Shown piece after piece: positions 15,691 to 25,446 of a stretch of 63,523 nucleotides of DNA. Position 1 is the first letter of the stretch. Each line of letters opens with the position of its first letter. The notes below the pieces were generated by a model. That model ran no database searches and was not told the origin of the DNA. It saw nothing but the letters and a program-made list of their open reading frames with translations. The position numbers were made by a program, and so were the translations under genes. Source of the DNA: a virus; IMG/VR virus record IMGVR_UViG_3300044712_001865, positions 1 through 63,523 of that record; one strand, written 5' to 3'.

Positions 15691-16302
15691 TCAAAAATAT
15701 TTAACATAAACAGTTTTTGTAAAAGGAACTAAATATTCTGCAACTTTTTTTATTTTTTCACCGATATTTTCTGCAAGAATAAAAGGTAAAGTATATGGTA
15801 AAACATCGGCATTTATTGAATTTGGAACATTAATATAAAATTTATTTGCTTGATGAGATTTATTACTACATAAAACAAATGGTAATGTATAAGGCAATGT
15901 TATATTATCCAACCCAGTCTGTATATACCATCCACTTCCAATTAACATAGGAAATAATTTTTCTAATAAATTAATAAAATCAGTTTTCTTAACAATTTTA
16001 AATCCAAATAATTTTAATACAACTAAATTAATTCTATCTTGTAAATTAGTAGGTATAAATGTAAATATTGAATCAGGAAGTCCGACCAATTTTTCCCAAT
16101 AAGATATTGTTTCTTCTGTTGCACTCCATATATCAAGTTGTTTTGATAATGAATCAACTCTATTTATTGTTTCTAAGTTTGCTAATGCAAAAACTCTAAG
16201 AAATTTTCGTAGTTCTGTGTTTTCAATATTTTTTGCTTCCCAGAATTTACCATTTGGAACGGATGATATTAAGATTGCTAATTCTTTGTCTATATTTGTC
16301 AT
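15691..16302 (-). CDS. Baseplate protein, Mu gp48/YmfQ-like (DUF2313)
   Basis: A 203-residue protein. The N-terminal half has the family pattern: an S-x-x-P-x-G-K-x-W segment, LRKFLRVFALANLETINRVDSL, then an acidic/aromatic W-E-K-L-V-G-L-P (YWEKLVGLPD). Mu gp48-like proteins sit at the baseplate periphery and precede the fibre genes in Mu-type phages. It is the last of a run of baseplate genes on the minus strand and begins 1 bp after the gp47-like gene ends. Confidence 0.8.
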   Translation of the reverse strand: MTNIDKELAILISSVPNGKFWEAKNIENTELRKFLRVFALANLETINRVDSLSKQLDIWSATEETISYWEKLVGLPDSIFTFIPTNLQDRINLVVLKLFGFKIVKKTDFINLLEKLFPMLIGSGWYIQTGLDNITLPYTLPFVLCSNKSHQANKFYINVPNSINADVLPYTLPFILAENIGEKIKKVAEYLVPFTKTVYVKYF

Positions 16303-16303
16303 A

Positions 16304-17890
16304 CTAATTTGTTATTACTGAAATTAAATCAGGATATTCGTATATTTGTGTATTTATATTATTTGTTATAATTCCATTAACTCTACAAACAATACTATAA
16401 TCAATGATTTTTTGATTATTATAACTACTTTTTGAGACTATATTGTAATATGTTAGTTCTGAGATATACTGACCACCTTTTACATAATTAGTAAAATAAT
16501 CTATTAAATTATTTCTTATTGATTGTTTCATCCCTTCGTTATTTGGCACAATATCATTAACTTCAAAACTAACTTCTAATTTTTCAAAAGAATTAATATG
16601 ATAATAATTAGAATCTGTAAATGGTAATGTATTTTCATTTATATAATCTTTATATGTTATTAACTCTGTTGGAGACGGATATTTATCAGTTGTATTTTTT
16701 AAAATAAACAATGAATTATAATCTGAGTTTGGAATCATTATAACATTTGTACTGCAAGTTAAGTCTTCCAATGTATTATTTCCAACATATAGAATAATTT
16801 TATTAATATCTAAAATATAATATACTTTAGCATAAGGTTCAAGTCCTGTTGGAATATTTAAAACAGATTCTATTGAATTAAGAATTTTAACATCTTCTCT
16901 TATAGAATTAATATTGTGTGGAATTGAAGTCTCATAAACTCTATATAAATCATTATTATACTGTGGTAACATATTTTTTTCAAATGTTGTTAATTTTCTA
17001 ATTGATGACACAGGAACTCTATAAGAATAATTTTTTACTAATTTTACTTGTTTAATATCGTTAAATTTATCTTTTAATGTATTTTCTATTAAAGATGCAG
17101 AATAATCATTAGTATTGTTAGCAAATTTATTCATTACTCTGTTTGCATAATTTGTTAATGTTTCCTCGTCAGAACCACCAGTAATATCAACAACTAAACA
17201 ATAATCATTAATATTTGTTAATGTTGTAGTAATTTGTAAAGAAATACCATTATTTAAATTAGTAACTGAACCAGATTCATTGCAAATAAGATTTAACAAT
17301 GCAAAATTACTACTATATTGAATTACACCAGTTGCAGTAACAGAACCGCTGTCTTCTACGATGTAGGTAAATTCATCATTATCTATTACAACAATTGATA
17401 TATCGTTACGATTAAAATTATTTTCATTTGCTCCGCTAATTGTTAAAATCGTTCCAGTTGCTAGGTTATGGCTAGAAGATGTTTTCACTGTTGCTATTGT
17501 ACCATTTCTTGTTATTGAAAATATATTTTGCTGATTTAAAGTAATTGTTGCGTCGGAGATAACTCTATATGTATTGACACCATTAGTAAATTGAATTCCA
17601 TTTGTTATTATTGCTCCAATATTTCCTTGAATTAATGCATAACCTATTGCACTTGTTGCTTCGTTTTGAGCGATTCCTATTACATTGCCAGTTAATCTTA
17701 ATTCTTCTATTGTTTGCCTTTCAATAAGTATTTCTTTTAAATATTGTTCTTCTATGTAATTTCTTTGCAAGAATAATGCCTTTGCATATGCATTTAATAA
17801 CCCATAAAATCCACTTCGTTTGTTAATATTTCTACCAGTAATTGATATATAATTAGCTATTAAATTATTTAATATTGTGTCAAATGTCAT
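16304..17890 (-). CDS. Baseplate J/gp47-like protein with inserted domain
   Basis: A 528-residue protein of the Mu gp47 / P2 gpJ family, seen in LIANYISITGRNINKRSG near the N-terminus and DITGGSDEETLTNYANRVMNKF in the middle, then a beta-rich C-terminus. About residues 120-195 insert a compact repeat-like domain (SITRNGTIATVKTSSSHNLA, then FTYIVEDSGSVTATG) that is found in many phage tail proteins. Gp47 forms wedge arms that connect the baseplate to the tail hub. It overlaps the gp46-like gene by 4 bp. Confidence 0.88.
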   Translation of the reverse strand: MTFDTILNNLIANYISITGRNINKRSGFYGLLNAYAKALFLQRNYIEEQYLKEILIERQTIEELRLTGNVIGIAQNEATSAIGYALIQGNIGAIITNGIQFTNGVNTYRVISDATITLNQQNIFSITRNGTIATVKTSSSHNLATGTILTISGANENNFNRNDISIVVIDNDEFTYIVEDSGSVTATGVIQYSSNFALLNLICNESGSVTNLNNGISLQITTTLTNINDYCLVVDITGGSDEETLTNYANRVMNKFANNTNDYSASLIENTLKDKFNDIKQVKLVKNYSYRVPVSSIRKLTTFEKNMLPQYNNDLYRVYETSIPHNINSIREDVKILNSIESVLNIPTGLEPYAKVYYILDINKIILYVGNNTLEDLTCSTNVIMIPNSDYNSLFILKNTTDKYPSPTELITYKDYINENTLPFTDSNYYHINSFEKLEVSFEVNDIVPNNEGMKQSIRNNLIDYFTNYVKGGQYISELTYYNIVSKSSYNNQKIIDYSIVCRVNGIITNNINTQIYEYPDLISVITN

Positions 17891-18306
17891 ACAACTATAA
17901 CTTCTAAAGTATTTTTTGTATTATTTATAAATAATGTAATCAATAAAGTCAATGTTTTTTGTATTAATTTATGTTCAATTTCAATGTTTTCAACATAATT
18001 TTCATTGATTAACCATTTTAAAGAATTTAGTGTAAATGATTTAATAAGTTGTATATCATTTGTTGTTGCCTTGTCTTTTATCCAAATCAGCGAACCTCTT
18101 GAAATATCTAAAAAATAACTTCCACCTCTTTTTATAATTGGAAAACTATTTTCTAATCCAATTCTTTGAGTTTCTAGCAACGATATTAAAATAGGAGTTT
18201 CACCAGTTTCCTCTTCTATATATGTATTTGTTATATTGTCAATTGCAAAATCATATATACCGTTGTTTCTTTCTATCTTAAAATCGTGTATAGGTTTTTT
18301 TAACAT
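17887..18306 (-). CDS. Baseplate protein, Mu gp46-like (gpW/gp25 role)
   Basis: A 139-residue protein with the gp46 layout: IYDFAIDN near the start, ETPILISLLETQRIG, then IIKRGGSYFLDISRGSLIWI. These proteins nucleate sheath assembly on the baseplate. Gene order with gp47-like and gp48-like downstream agrees. It overlaps gp47-like by 4 bp (ATGA type), suggesting coupled translation. Confidence 0.78.
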   Translation of the reverse strand: MLKKPIHDFKIERNNGIYDFAIDNITNTYIEEETGETPILISLLETQRIGLENSFPIIKRGGSYFLDISRGSLIWIKDKATTNDIQLIKSFTLNSLKWLINENYVENIEIEHKLIQKTLTLLITLFINNTKNTLEVIVV

Positions 18307-18344
18307 ATTTGATATTTAATTTATTTTTATTATTTGCAATAATT

Positions 18345-19577
18345 TTATTGTAATATAAATGAAGGACAAATAAATATAGACTGAATGTAACCTTGTTGTT
18401 TATTAAAATTAAATGTAATACCACTAATAATAAATGTATTTAAATTATTTCTTTTATTATCTATAAGTTTTGAGGCAAATAAAATGTCTGTTATATTAAT
18501 ATAAGCACCTATTAAATATTTAATATTTTTTCTATCTTTATCAATAAAATTGTTATTACTGTTTAGTTCGCATATTATAGACAATCCTTGTGAAATATTG
18601 GTCTCACAAATATATCTTCCAATTTCTTTTAATGTTTCATGCTGAACTATGCTTTCTTTTTTTTGAAAGTTTTTATATTCAACATTTAAAGCATTTTTTA
18701 AACTATTAGTTATTTTTTGAATTGAATCATTGTCATTTTTATACCATAATTTATTAACATCAATTTTATGTGTTGCAAATGAACTACTTGATTCACTATC
18801 ATCTAAAGATGAATTTGAATATAAAGAAATTTCATCATACATTTTACTATAATCGCATTCATAATTAAAATCTATTGTATCTTCTTGATTAATACTAGGA
18901 ATTTGATTTGCTAAAAATACATTATTAACATAATATCCAGTATCAAGAAAATATAAATAAGTTATGCCATTGAATGTTAATGTTGTAATGTGAACTGAAT
19001 TTTGATTTGCTAATTTTTCAATATAATCATAAACATACATAGATATTTTAGGTTTTCTTTCCGAACTATCGTCGTCTTCGTTTTGCATTTTAATATTTTT
19101 TCTACTTGGTAATAATATTGCAAATTTTAATTTTCCTATTTGTATTCCATCATATAAACCTATTTTAATTAATGAACCTATATTATCTTTTAAAACATTT
19201 AAAATATGTAAATTAAAACTATTATAAGTATAGGATTCTTTAATTTCCATTTGTTGAATTGTTAAAAAATGTGTTACATCAACAAAACTAATAGTAATTG
19301 TTTTATCTTTAAGTGGATTTAATTTAAATGATAATACATAACCATTCATTTTTACATCATTATCATTAAAATTAATACTTCCATCTTGATTTAATTCGGT
19401 ATAATATATTTTTACTGGCTCAAATTTACCTAATAATAAACCAGTATAATTAAAAGTTATATCAATCTGTCCGTTTGTTTCAAAAATATTATTTCTGCCA
19501 CTAACAGTTTCAATATACATTCCATAATCTCTTAGTGTTTTATTGCTATTTAATAACAAAACTTCAAATATTTTCAT
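18345..19577 (-). CDS. Baseplate hub protein, Mu gp44/gpD-like
   Basis: A 410-residue protein from the ATG at 19577, two bases after the preceding gene's stop; an upstream start at 19640 would overlap that gene by 61 bp. Beta-rich, with N-terminal TLRDYGMYIETVSGRN and VYDYIEKLANQN in the middle. Position between gp43-like and gp46-like genes and the size fit the Mu gp44 hub (T4 gp27-like). Direct motif evidence is modest; gene order carries the call. Confidence 0.7.
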   Translation of the reverse strand: MKIFEVLLLNSNKTLRDYGMYIETVSGRNNIFETNGQIDITFNYTGLLLGKFEPVKIYYTELNQDGSINFNDNDVKMNGYVLSFKLNPLKDKTITISFVDVTHFLTIQQMEIKESYTYNSFNLHILNVLKDNIGSLIKIGLYDGIQIGKLKFAILLPSRKNIKMQNEDDDSSERKPKISMYVYDYIEKLANQNSVHITTLTFNGITYLYFLDTGYYVNNVFLANQIPSINQEDTIDFNYECDYSKMYDEISLYSNSSLDDSESSSSFATHKIDVNKLWYKNDNDSIQKITNSLKNALNVEYKNFQKKESIVQHETLKEIGRYICETNISQGLSIICELNSNNNFIDKDRKNIKYLIGAYINITDILFASKLIDNKRNNLNTFIISGITFNFNKQQGYIQSIFICPSFILQ

Positions 19578-19579
19578 AA

Positions 19580-20788
19580 TTATATTATAACTCTTACATT
19601 TCCATTTAATATTCTTAAATCTGTTTGCTCTGGATTCCATTTATATATCATATCTAAATTATCAATATTATTATAAATTTGATAACAAAATTCAATTGGT
19701 GTAATATTGTATAAATTAAAATTAACAAATGGTCGCAATGTTTCTTTTTTATTTATTAATATTATATTTGTATAATTTATAGTTTGTTGTAAAAGTGTCG
19801 TTAAATCTATATTATCAATAAAAATCATTTTATTATATAAATTGTTAATATCTATAATTCTATTCTCTATTTCTTCTATTGAATTGAAATCTGTAATACC
19901 ACAATTTATGCAAGTATCTATAAATATAATTGATAACATATATTCATTGATTGGATAAGTTGCAAAATAGTTTTCATTTGATAAATCACTTTTATCTTTA
20001 CTAAAATTATCAATTTCAAATTGAGTTATTAGTTTAAATAATAAATTAAATTGCTCTTTTGTATCTTGAGTTAAATTATTAAAATTATCTATAATAATAT
20101 CAAATTGAATTGTTAATTCATTTGGTAAATTGATTAAATTATTTAAATTATTTAAATTAGTTTGTAAAGTATTTTGTAATTCTGTAACTGCACTTAGTGT
20201 ATTATTTACTGTTCTAGTTATTGCTATCATCGTTTCAGATATTTTAGAAATTTTAGATTTTACTGTATCAATTGTATCTATTACTGTATAATATTTATTT
20301 AAAAAATTTTCTAAAATATCTGATTTAATTATTTCTTTTAAACTGTATAAATCATTAACTGTTATTATATTTGATTGTAAAGTATTTGTAGCAATAACAG
20401 ATTCTTCTAATGTTAATATATATTTTGTATATCCAATTGACTGAATATTAAAATATCCCTCTACTTTTTTTTCTGTTAATATTAACGGTTTATTAATAAT
20501 TGCAATATTGTTTGAAACAGTTGGAAAGGTACAGTATAAGTAATCAGATTGACATATATCGTTAAATTTTTCACAATCATTATATGCAACTAATATATTA
20601 ACTATATATATTGATTCTTTCCGTCCAGTCTTTACTATATTTCGTCCAAATCCAGGTATATCAAATTTTGCATAAGTATTATAATTTCCGTCATCATTAA
20701 TACTCTCAATTAATATATTGACTTTATTATTTATTGTTTCTTTATTATTAATACTCGCAGGTATTAATTTATTAATATCGTATGCCAT
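19580..20788 (-). CDS. Tail/DNA-circularisation protein, Mu gp43-like
   Basis: A 402-residue protein. It has a beta-rich N-terminal ~120 residues (FDIPGFGRNIVKTGRKESIY), a helical Asn/Thr-rich middle (about 150-250), and a C-terminal YNNIDNLDMIYKWNPEQTDL with an N-x-V-R-V-I-I end that recalls LysM-like tail hub ends. Mu gp43 (gpN) sits between tape measure and hub in gene order, as here. The assignment rests on order, size and layout. Confidence 0.65.
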   Translation of the reverse strand: MAYDINKLIPASINNKETINNKVNILIESINDDGNYNTYAKFDIPGFGRNIVKTGRKESIYIVNILVAYNDCEKFNDICQSDYLYCTFPTVSNNIAIINKPLILTEKKVEGYFNIQSIGYTKYILTLEESVIATNTLQSNIITVNDLYSLKEIIKSDILENFLNKYYTVIDTIDTVKSKISKISETMIAITRTVNNTLSAVTELQNTLQTNLNNLNNLINLPNELTIQFDIIIDNFNNLTQDTKEQFNLLFKLITQFEIDNFSKDKSDLSNENYFATYPINEYMLSIIFIDTCINCGITDFNSIEEIENRIIDINNLYNKMIFIDNIDLTTLLQQTINYTNIILINKKETLRPFVNFNLYNITPIEFCYQIYNNIDNLDMIYKWNPEQTDLRILNGNVRVII

Positions 20789-20821
20789 AAATTATATATT
20801 TTATTTTAATTTTAATTTTCA

Positions 20822-21358
20822 ATGAATATTATTCAAGCTAAAATAATAAAAATTCAAATTAATCCAAAAGCTAAAAAAGAAAGTGAAAAAAGATGGTTTG
20901 TAAATTGCAATGCTTATCAGAATGGAGACAATGTTATACAATATAACAATATTTTATTAATTCACAATAATCAATTGCCAAAAATTGGAGATGTTGTATT
21001 ATTATTTAGTAGTATATATGAAAAACAATCATTTTGCTTTCCAATCTTAGATTTAAAAAATTTAATACAATCAGGTGATAGTTTTCTCGGAGATTTAAAA
21101 AATAATAATAAATTATTAATTAGAGATGGTAAGATAGAATTAAAAATGAATAATGTTAATATTCAAGATAATATAAGTAAAGAGAGAGAAGAGGATATTA
21201 AAAGACAAAATGCACTAAAAACAGTATTAACAGCATTAATGAGTATTCCTGAACTTGCAAGCATAAATGCAATTATTACAACAGCTATTGAAACAATTAA
21301 TGAATCTATCGCAAATTCAACTACTTTAAAAACTAATTTTGATAAAACTTATTTTTAA
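20822..21358 (+). CDS. Baseplate assembly/spike protein, gp45/gpV-like, on the opposite strand
   Basis: A 178-residue protein whose N-terminal half (IHNNQLPKIGDVVLLFSSI) has the P-x-x-G-D-x-V-x-V-x-F OB-fold look of gpV/gp45 proteins, followed by a helical C-terminus. It fills the gp45 slot of the Mu-like baseplate set but is transcribed against the flanking gp43-like and tape-measure genes and overlaps the tape-measure stop by 4 bp. Inference is from motif and neighbourhood. Confidence 0.55.
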   Translation: MNIIQAKIIKIQINPKAKKESEKRWFVNCNAYQNGDNVIQYNNILLIHNNQLPKIGDVVLLFSSIYEKQSFCFPILDLKNLIQSGDSFLGDLKNNNKLLIRDGKIELKMNNVNIQDNISKEREEDIKRQNALKTVLTALMSIPELASINAIITTAIETINESIANSTTLKTNFDKTYF

Positions 21359-22902
21359 CCATTATTAATATCTCTTTTTTTAATATTGATATTTTTAACA
21401 TCATTTCCTTTGACTTTAATATCTTGTGCTGTTGCTTTAATATTTTTATCTTTTGTATCTATTTCTAATTTTACCGATATTTCATTTTGATTTTTATTGG
21501 TTGTTATTAATTTATTATTTTGAAATGTTTCTAAGATATTATTTTGTTTGATTGGAATAAATGATTGCATTGGATTTTGTGTAATAGGTTTCTTTACTAA
21601 GTTTTCTTTTTGCAATTTTTCTTTTTGTAAAAATTTGTTTTTATTTTCTTCATATTCTATATTTCTTTTTTCTACTTCTTTTTGCCAATCAGCAAATCCT
21701 TCTTTAGTAAATATTTTCGTCCATTTTAAGGACATAATTGACTTTGCTATTTCCCATATTGCAGTTAATGTATTAAGAATCGTAGCCAATGGTTTATCCC
21801 ACATAACAAAAGCTTCTCCTGTTGACATAATAGAATTTTTTAATCGTTCCCATGCTCCGTATGTAGACTGTAAAACTATTGCATTACCTCGTTCTGCAAA
21901 TCTTACTTTATCATGTGCATTTTTATATTCATTCATTTTATCAATTAAAGATGTTAATAAAATTAATGTACTACCAGATTGTGTTGAAAATATTGATTGT
22001 ATTTTTCTATCTTTTTGTGTTTGTGTCATTTTATCTGTTTTATTTTTTATAGCTTCTAAAACATTTATAAATCCTTTAGATTTTATATCTAAGTCTTTAA
22101 AATCTAAACCTAGTGTTTTAGATAATTTTTTTCTTTTATCAACATTACTAAATTCTAATAACATTGCATTAAGTCGCGAACCAGCTATATTTCCTCCATA
22201 ACCAGCCTCTAATAAATTTGCATATATAGAAGAAGCATCTTTTAATGAAATGTTATTTTGTTTTATTGATGCAACTGAATTTTGTATAAAAAATAAATAA
22301 TCAGTTAAATTACCTTTTGTTTTATCAAAAGAATATGCAACCTCGTCAGCTATATCTTGTAATGTAGTATTTCCACTTTTTATACTAGTTGAAAATGCAT
22401 TATATACATCGCCATAAGTTTGAGCCGCTTCAGTAAATCCTTGTTTTGTTGAGCCAGCAATATTTTTAACATGTTCAATAGAATCTGAAACAAGATTAAC
22501 ATTTCTTAATCTTCTTGAAAGTTCAAATGTTCCATGATACATTTCAGACATTGAAACAACACTTCTTTTAGAAACTTCTGACATTTTAGTACCCAATGCT
22601 TCCATTTCTCCGCTTGTTGCATGTAATATATTTTGCATTGAAACTAAATATTTACTTCTTTCTATAAGATAATTAAATGTTGATTTAATGCCAACATAAG
22701 CCAATGCTAATGTACCTAATCTTAAAATTCCATTTTTTGCCCAATTAAACATTCCGTTACCAGATTGCTTTAGTTCGTTATTTGCATCAGCTAATTTTCT
22801 TTCTTTCTTACTCAAACTGTCTGTTGCATTACTAATTTTATTAAGATTTTCACTTGCTTTATCTTGAATTTCTATTATTTGTGTTGCAACTAAACTAGTC
22901 AT
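21355..22902 (-). CDS. Tail tape measure protein
   Basis: A 515-residue protein with a coiled-coil N-terminus (about 10-45), a hydrophobic stretch (MFNWAKNGILRLGTLALAYV) and a TP901-type core: EVSKRSVVSMSEMYHGTFEL, AAQTYGDVYNAFS, ISLKDASSIYANLLEAGYGG and SGSTLILLTSLIDKM. It sets tail length and is ejected with the DNA. At roughly 0.15 nm per residue it implies a tail of about 75 nm (family rule, not measured). It follows the tail chaperone genes in the usual order. Confidence 0.9.
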   Translation of the reverse strand: MTSLVATQIIEIQDKASENLNKISNATDSLSKKERKLADANNELKQSGNGMFNWAKNGILRLGTLALAYVGIKSTFNYLIERSKYLVSMQNILHATSGEMEALGTKMSEVSKRSVVSMSEMYHGTFELSRRLRNVNLVSDSIEHVKNIAGSTKQGFTEAAQTYGDVYNAFSTSIKSGNTTLQDIADEVAYSFDKTKGNLTDYLFFIQNSVASIKQNNISLKDASSIYANLLEAGYGGNIAGSRLNAMLLEFSNVDKRKKLSKTLGLDFKDLDIKSKGFINVLEAIKNKTDKMTQTQKDRKIQSIFSTQSGSTLILLTSLIDKMNEYKNAHDKVRFAERGNAIVLQSTYGAWERLKNSIMSTGEAFVMWDKPLATILNTLTAIWEIAKSIMSLKWTKIFTKEGFADWQKEVEKRNIEYEENKNKFLQKEKLQKENLVKKPITQNPMQSFIPIKQNNILETFQNNKLITTNKNQNEISVKLEIDTKDKNIKATAQDIKVKGNDVKNINIKKRDINNG

Positions 22903-23213
22903 TGTTTATTATTTTTAATATCTTCTTCTATTACTTTTATTAAAGAGTTTTTAATATCAAGAAATTTCATAAAATCCATTAACATATAATCATCCCAATT
23001 GTATCCGTGCAATTCTCGTTGTAATCTTATTATATCGTTTTTTAATCTATCAATATCAAATTTATAACAATATTTAGCAATATTATATATATCCAATCTT
23101 TTAATTCTATTTGCTAATGATTTTGTAAATAGATAAAAATATATTATTTTGAACTGATTATAAAATCTTTTATTGAATTTACAACACTTTGAGTCAATAA
23201 AGTATATGGTTGG
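22899..23213 (-). CDS. Tail assembly chaperone, frameshift extension (GT-like)
   Basis: This is the -1 frame downstream of the T11 run in the gene at 23144-23722. Read alone, the 65-residue frame begins only at a TTG (23096). In the -1 frame it is open without stops from about 23279 to 22899, so a -1 slip at T11 gives a 274-residue fusion. It ends KVIEEDIKNNKQ, overlapping the tape-measure start by 4 bp. A short G protein plus a -1 frameshifted GT upstream of the tape measure is the conserved layout of many long-tailed phages. Confidence 0.7.
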   Translation of the reverse strand, partial: PTIYFIDSKCCKFNKRFYNQFKIIYFYLFTKSLANRIKRLDIYNIAKYCYKFDIDRLKNDIIRLQRELHGYNWDDYMLMDFMKFLDIKNSLIKVIEEDIKNNKQ

Positions 23214-23722
23214 AAAAAAAAAAAGTTTGTTATTAATTCCATAATTGCCATATAGTCTATATTTGAAATAGGCATATTTTCAGTATTAAATATATTTGCA
23301 TTTAAAATATAGCCTTTTTCTGTTGTTAATAAACCCTCTTCTAATATCATCAAATAAACTTCATTTTCTAATTCTGCTTTTATACTATTTTCACTAATTG
23401 CTTTTGATAACATTTCAAGCATTTCTATTTTAATTTTTTCATCAAGTGGTGTATTTGTGTTAATTTGTTTTATTATATTTTTAGAATTTATCAACATTAC
23501 TTTTTCTTCTATTGCAGACATAAAACTAAAAGATTTTCCAGCACTGTTTAATTTAGGTTGTAAATGCCTTCCAACTGGCGGATTGATAATAATTTTATTA
23601 ATTATTTCATCTATTTGTAAATTATCATCGTTAATTATTAATCTAACTGGATTTAATAATGTGTATTCAATAGACTTTGTATATTTATCAAAAATATCTT
23701 TATTTAATCCAAATTTTAACAT
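23144..23722 (-). CDS. Tail assembly chaperone (G-like)
   Basis: A 192-residue protein directly upstream of the tape-measure gene, which is the usual place of the tail chaperone. It is mainly helical in its second half (IEMLEMLSKAISEN, MAIMELITNFFFF). The T11 run (A11 on the plus strand at 23214-23224) codes for FFFF near residue 169. No membrane segment is expected despite that hydrophobic patch. Identity is from position and the frameshift layout rather than from sequence motifs. Confidence 0.65.
   Translation of the reverse strand: MLKFGLNKDIFDKYTKSIEYTLLNPVRLIINDDNLQIDEIINKIIINPPVGRHLQPKLNSAGKSFSFMSAIEEKVMLINSKNIIKQINTNTPLDEKIKIEMLEMLSKAISENSIKAELENEVYLMILEEGLLTTEKGYILNANIFNTENMPISNIDYMAIMELITNFFFFQPYTLLTQSVVNSIKDFIISSK
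23214..23224 (-). promoter_or_regulatory. T11 slippery site (-1 frameshift or transcriptional slippage)
   Basis: Eleven consecutive T on the coding strand (CTTTTTTTTTTTCC). A -1 move here joins the chaperone gene to the following frame without meeting a stop. Ribosomal slippage, polymerase slippage and a miscounted homopolymer would look the same in this sequence. Confidence 0.65.
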
Positions 23723-23780
23723 AAATTATATATTGATTTTAATTTTCATATATTAATATTTAATTATCAAGTTAAAATTT

Positions 23781-23978
23781 ATGTTAAATAAATTAAAATA
23801 TTTATTAATTGCATTATATCCAATTATCATTATAATAGATATATTATTTGCTATTTACTTACTAATAATTTTATTTATAAATGAAATAAAATATTCAAAA
23901 AAATTTACTTTTAAAAATGTTAAAGATATTTGGAAGTATTATAAATTTATAATTAATGTTCAAGATGAAAGAAAATAA
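23781..23978 (+). CDS. Small membrane protein
   Basis: A 65-residue protein that is largely hydrophobic in its first half (about residues 7-35), followed by a basic tail. It overlaps the portal gene start by 14-23 bp. Function is unknown; it opens the rightward structural operon, where a membrane protein is unexpected. Confidence 0.5.
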   Translation: MLNKLKYLLIALYPIIIIIDILFAIYLLIILFINEIKYSKKFTFKNVKDIWKYYKFIINVQDERK

Positions 23979-25446
23979 AGTGATAAAATATTTTAAAAAT
24001 AGTATTAAATCTGTAACAGATTATTTTATAAATAGCGGAGATAAAGAAACAAAAGAATATTTAAGAGGTTTTTTAAATAACTATAATAGATTACAAAAAC
24101 ACGAACAAAATCTTTACAATTATTTTCAACAAAAACTTCCTTACATTCATTGCACCAATGATATAATTTCATTGTGTTTAAGAATTATATGTGAAAGAAT
24201 AAATTCATTTAAAATTAAAGTTTATACAGAAAACGGAGATGATAAAAAATATATAAATAATCATCCATATTTACAATTATTAAAATATCCAAATAAAACT
24301 AATCAAAGAACATTTCAAGATTTTAACAATGATATGATAAAACAATATTATTTTTATGGCACTGTTTATTTGCAATATGATATTTTAGAAAAATCATTAA
24401 AAGTTATTAATCCAAGAGACTGTTTGTTAATAGAAAAACAAAAATATATATTAAGAAATTTAGAAAAAATGCCAATAGATATTGATTTGCAAGTATCTTT
24501 AATAAATGAAAATAATACTATTATAAATCAAATATTACATTATTCATATGATTTTAATAAAAATTATTATATTTGCAAAGAAAATGAAAATTTATTATTA
24601 TATCGTATAAATGATAATAGATATCAAAATGATACTTATCAAAATACTTCAATTGTAAGTTCAATGTATTCATTAATAGTTACTTATGATAATGTATTAC
24701 AATCTTTAAATCTTCATGGTAGCAATGCAACAAATGGTAAGTTAATTTTACCAATTATTTCTCAATTTGGTGGTCAGGAAGCATTAGCAAATTTTAAAAA
24801 AGAGTTTGAATCTGCATTGCAAGGAATTACAAATACTGGTAAAGTAGCATTTTATCCAATTCAGTCAGTTGAAGGTAAGGGAAGCGTGTCTTCAATAGAT
24901 ATAAACACCGCACCAAAAGATATGTTGTATTTAGAAAATATGCAAGAAATAAGAAAATATATTTGTCAAGATTTTGGAATACCTGACCAAATATTAGATG
25001 CAACAAATGTTAATTATAATTCTGGCGGAGGACGAGATTCGGCTAATATAGATTTTAGTGAAAGTATGGTTAGCTTACAACAAAATTTCATGAATAATAT
25101 TGCATTATTTTTAAATTCTATAGACAATAATGAAAAACAATATTTTATTTATTTTGAAGTAGATAGGTTGTCATGTAGTATATTATATGATAAAGAATTG
25201 CAAAAACTTGAAAAATTTAAAGATATAATGAGCCCAGATGAAAGAAGAAAATTAATAAATTTACCTGAATTAGAAGATGGAATTGGAAAAAAAGTTTATG
25301 TTAATGGACTTGTTAGCCCTCTTGGAGAAAATAATATTGAGATGCAAAATGATAATATACAGAGTAATTATATTAAAGAAAATAAAAGTATTTTGTTTTC
25401 TAAAGAAGAGTTAGATAAATTCTTAGAAGACGAATATAATATATGA
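23956..25446 (+). CDS. Portal protein (HK97-type)
   Basis: A 496-residue protein (493 if started at the ATG at 23965). Family landmarks are NHPYLQLLKYPN with FQDFNNDMIKQYYFYGTVYL, NPRDCLLIEK, and a C-terminal ICQDFGIPDQIL followed by SGGGRDSANIDFSESMVSLQ. It forms the dodecameric ring through which DNA enters and leaves and to which the tail joins. The MuF-like gene follows with a 4-bp overlap. Confidence 0.92.
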   Translation: MFKMKENKVIKYFKNSIKSVTDYFINSGDKETKEYLRGFLNNYNRLQKHEQNLYNYFQQKLPYIHCTNDIISLCLRIICERINSFKIKVYTENGDDKKYINNHPYLQLLKYPNKTNQRTFQDFNNDMIKQYYFYGTVYLQYDILEKSLKVINPRDCLLIEKQKYILRNLEKMPIDIDLQVSLINENNTIINQILHYSYDFNKNYYICKENENLLLYRINDNRYQNDTYQNTSIVSSMYSLIVTYDNVLQSLNLHGSNATNGKLILPIISQFGGQEALANFKKEFESALQGITNTGKVAFYPIQSVEGKGSVSSIDINTAPKDMLYLENMQEIRKYICQDFGIPDQILDATNVNYNSGGGRDSANIDFSESMVSLQQNFMNNIALFLNSIDNNEKQYFIYFEVDRLSCSILYDKELQKLEKFKDIMSPDERRKLINLPELEDGIGKKVYVNGLVSPLGENNIEMQNDNIQSNYIKENKSILFSKEELDKFLEDEYNI

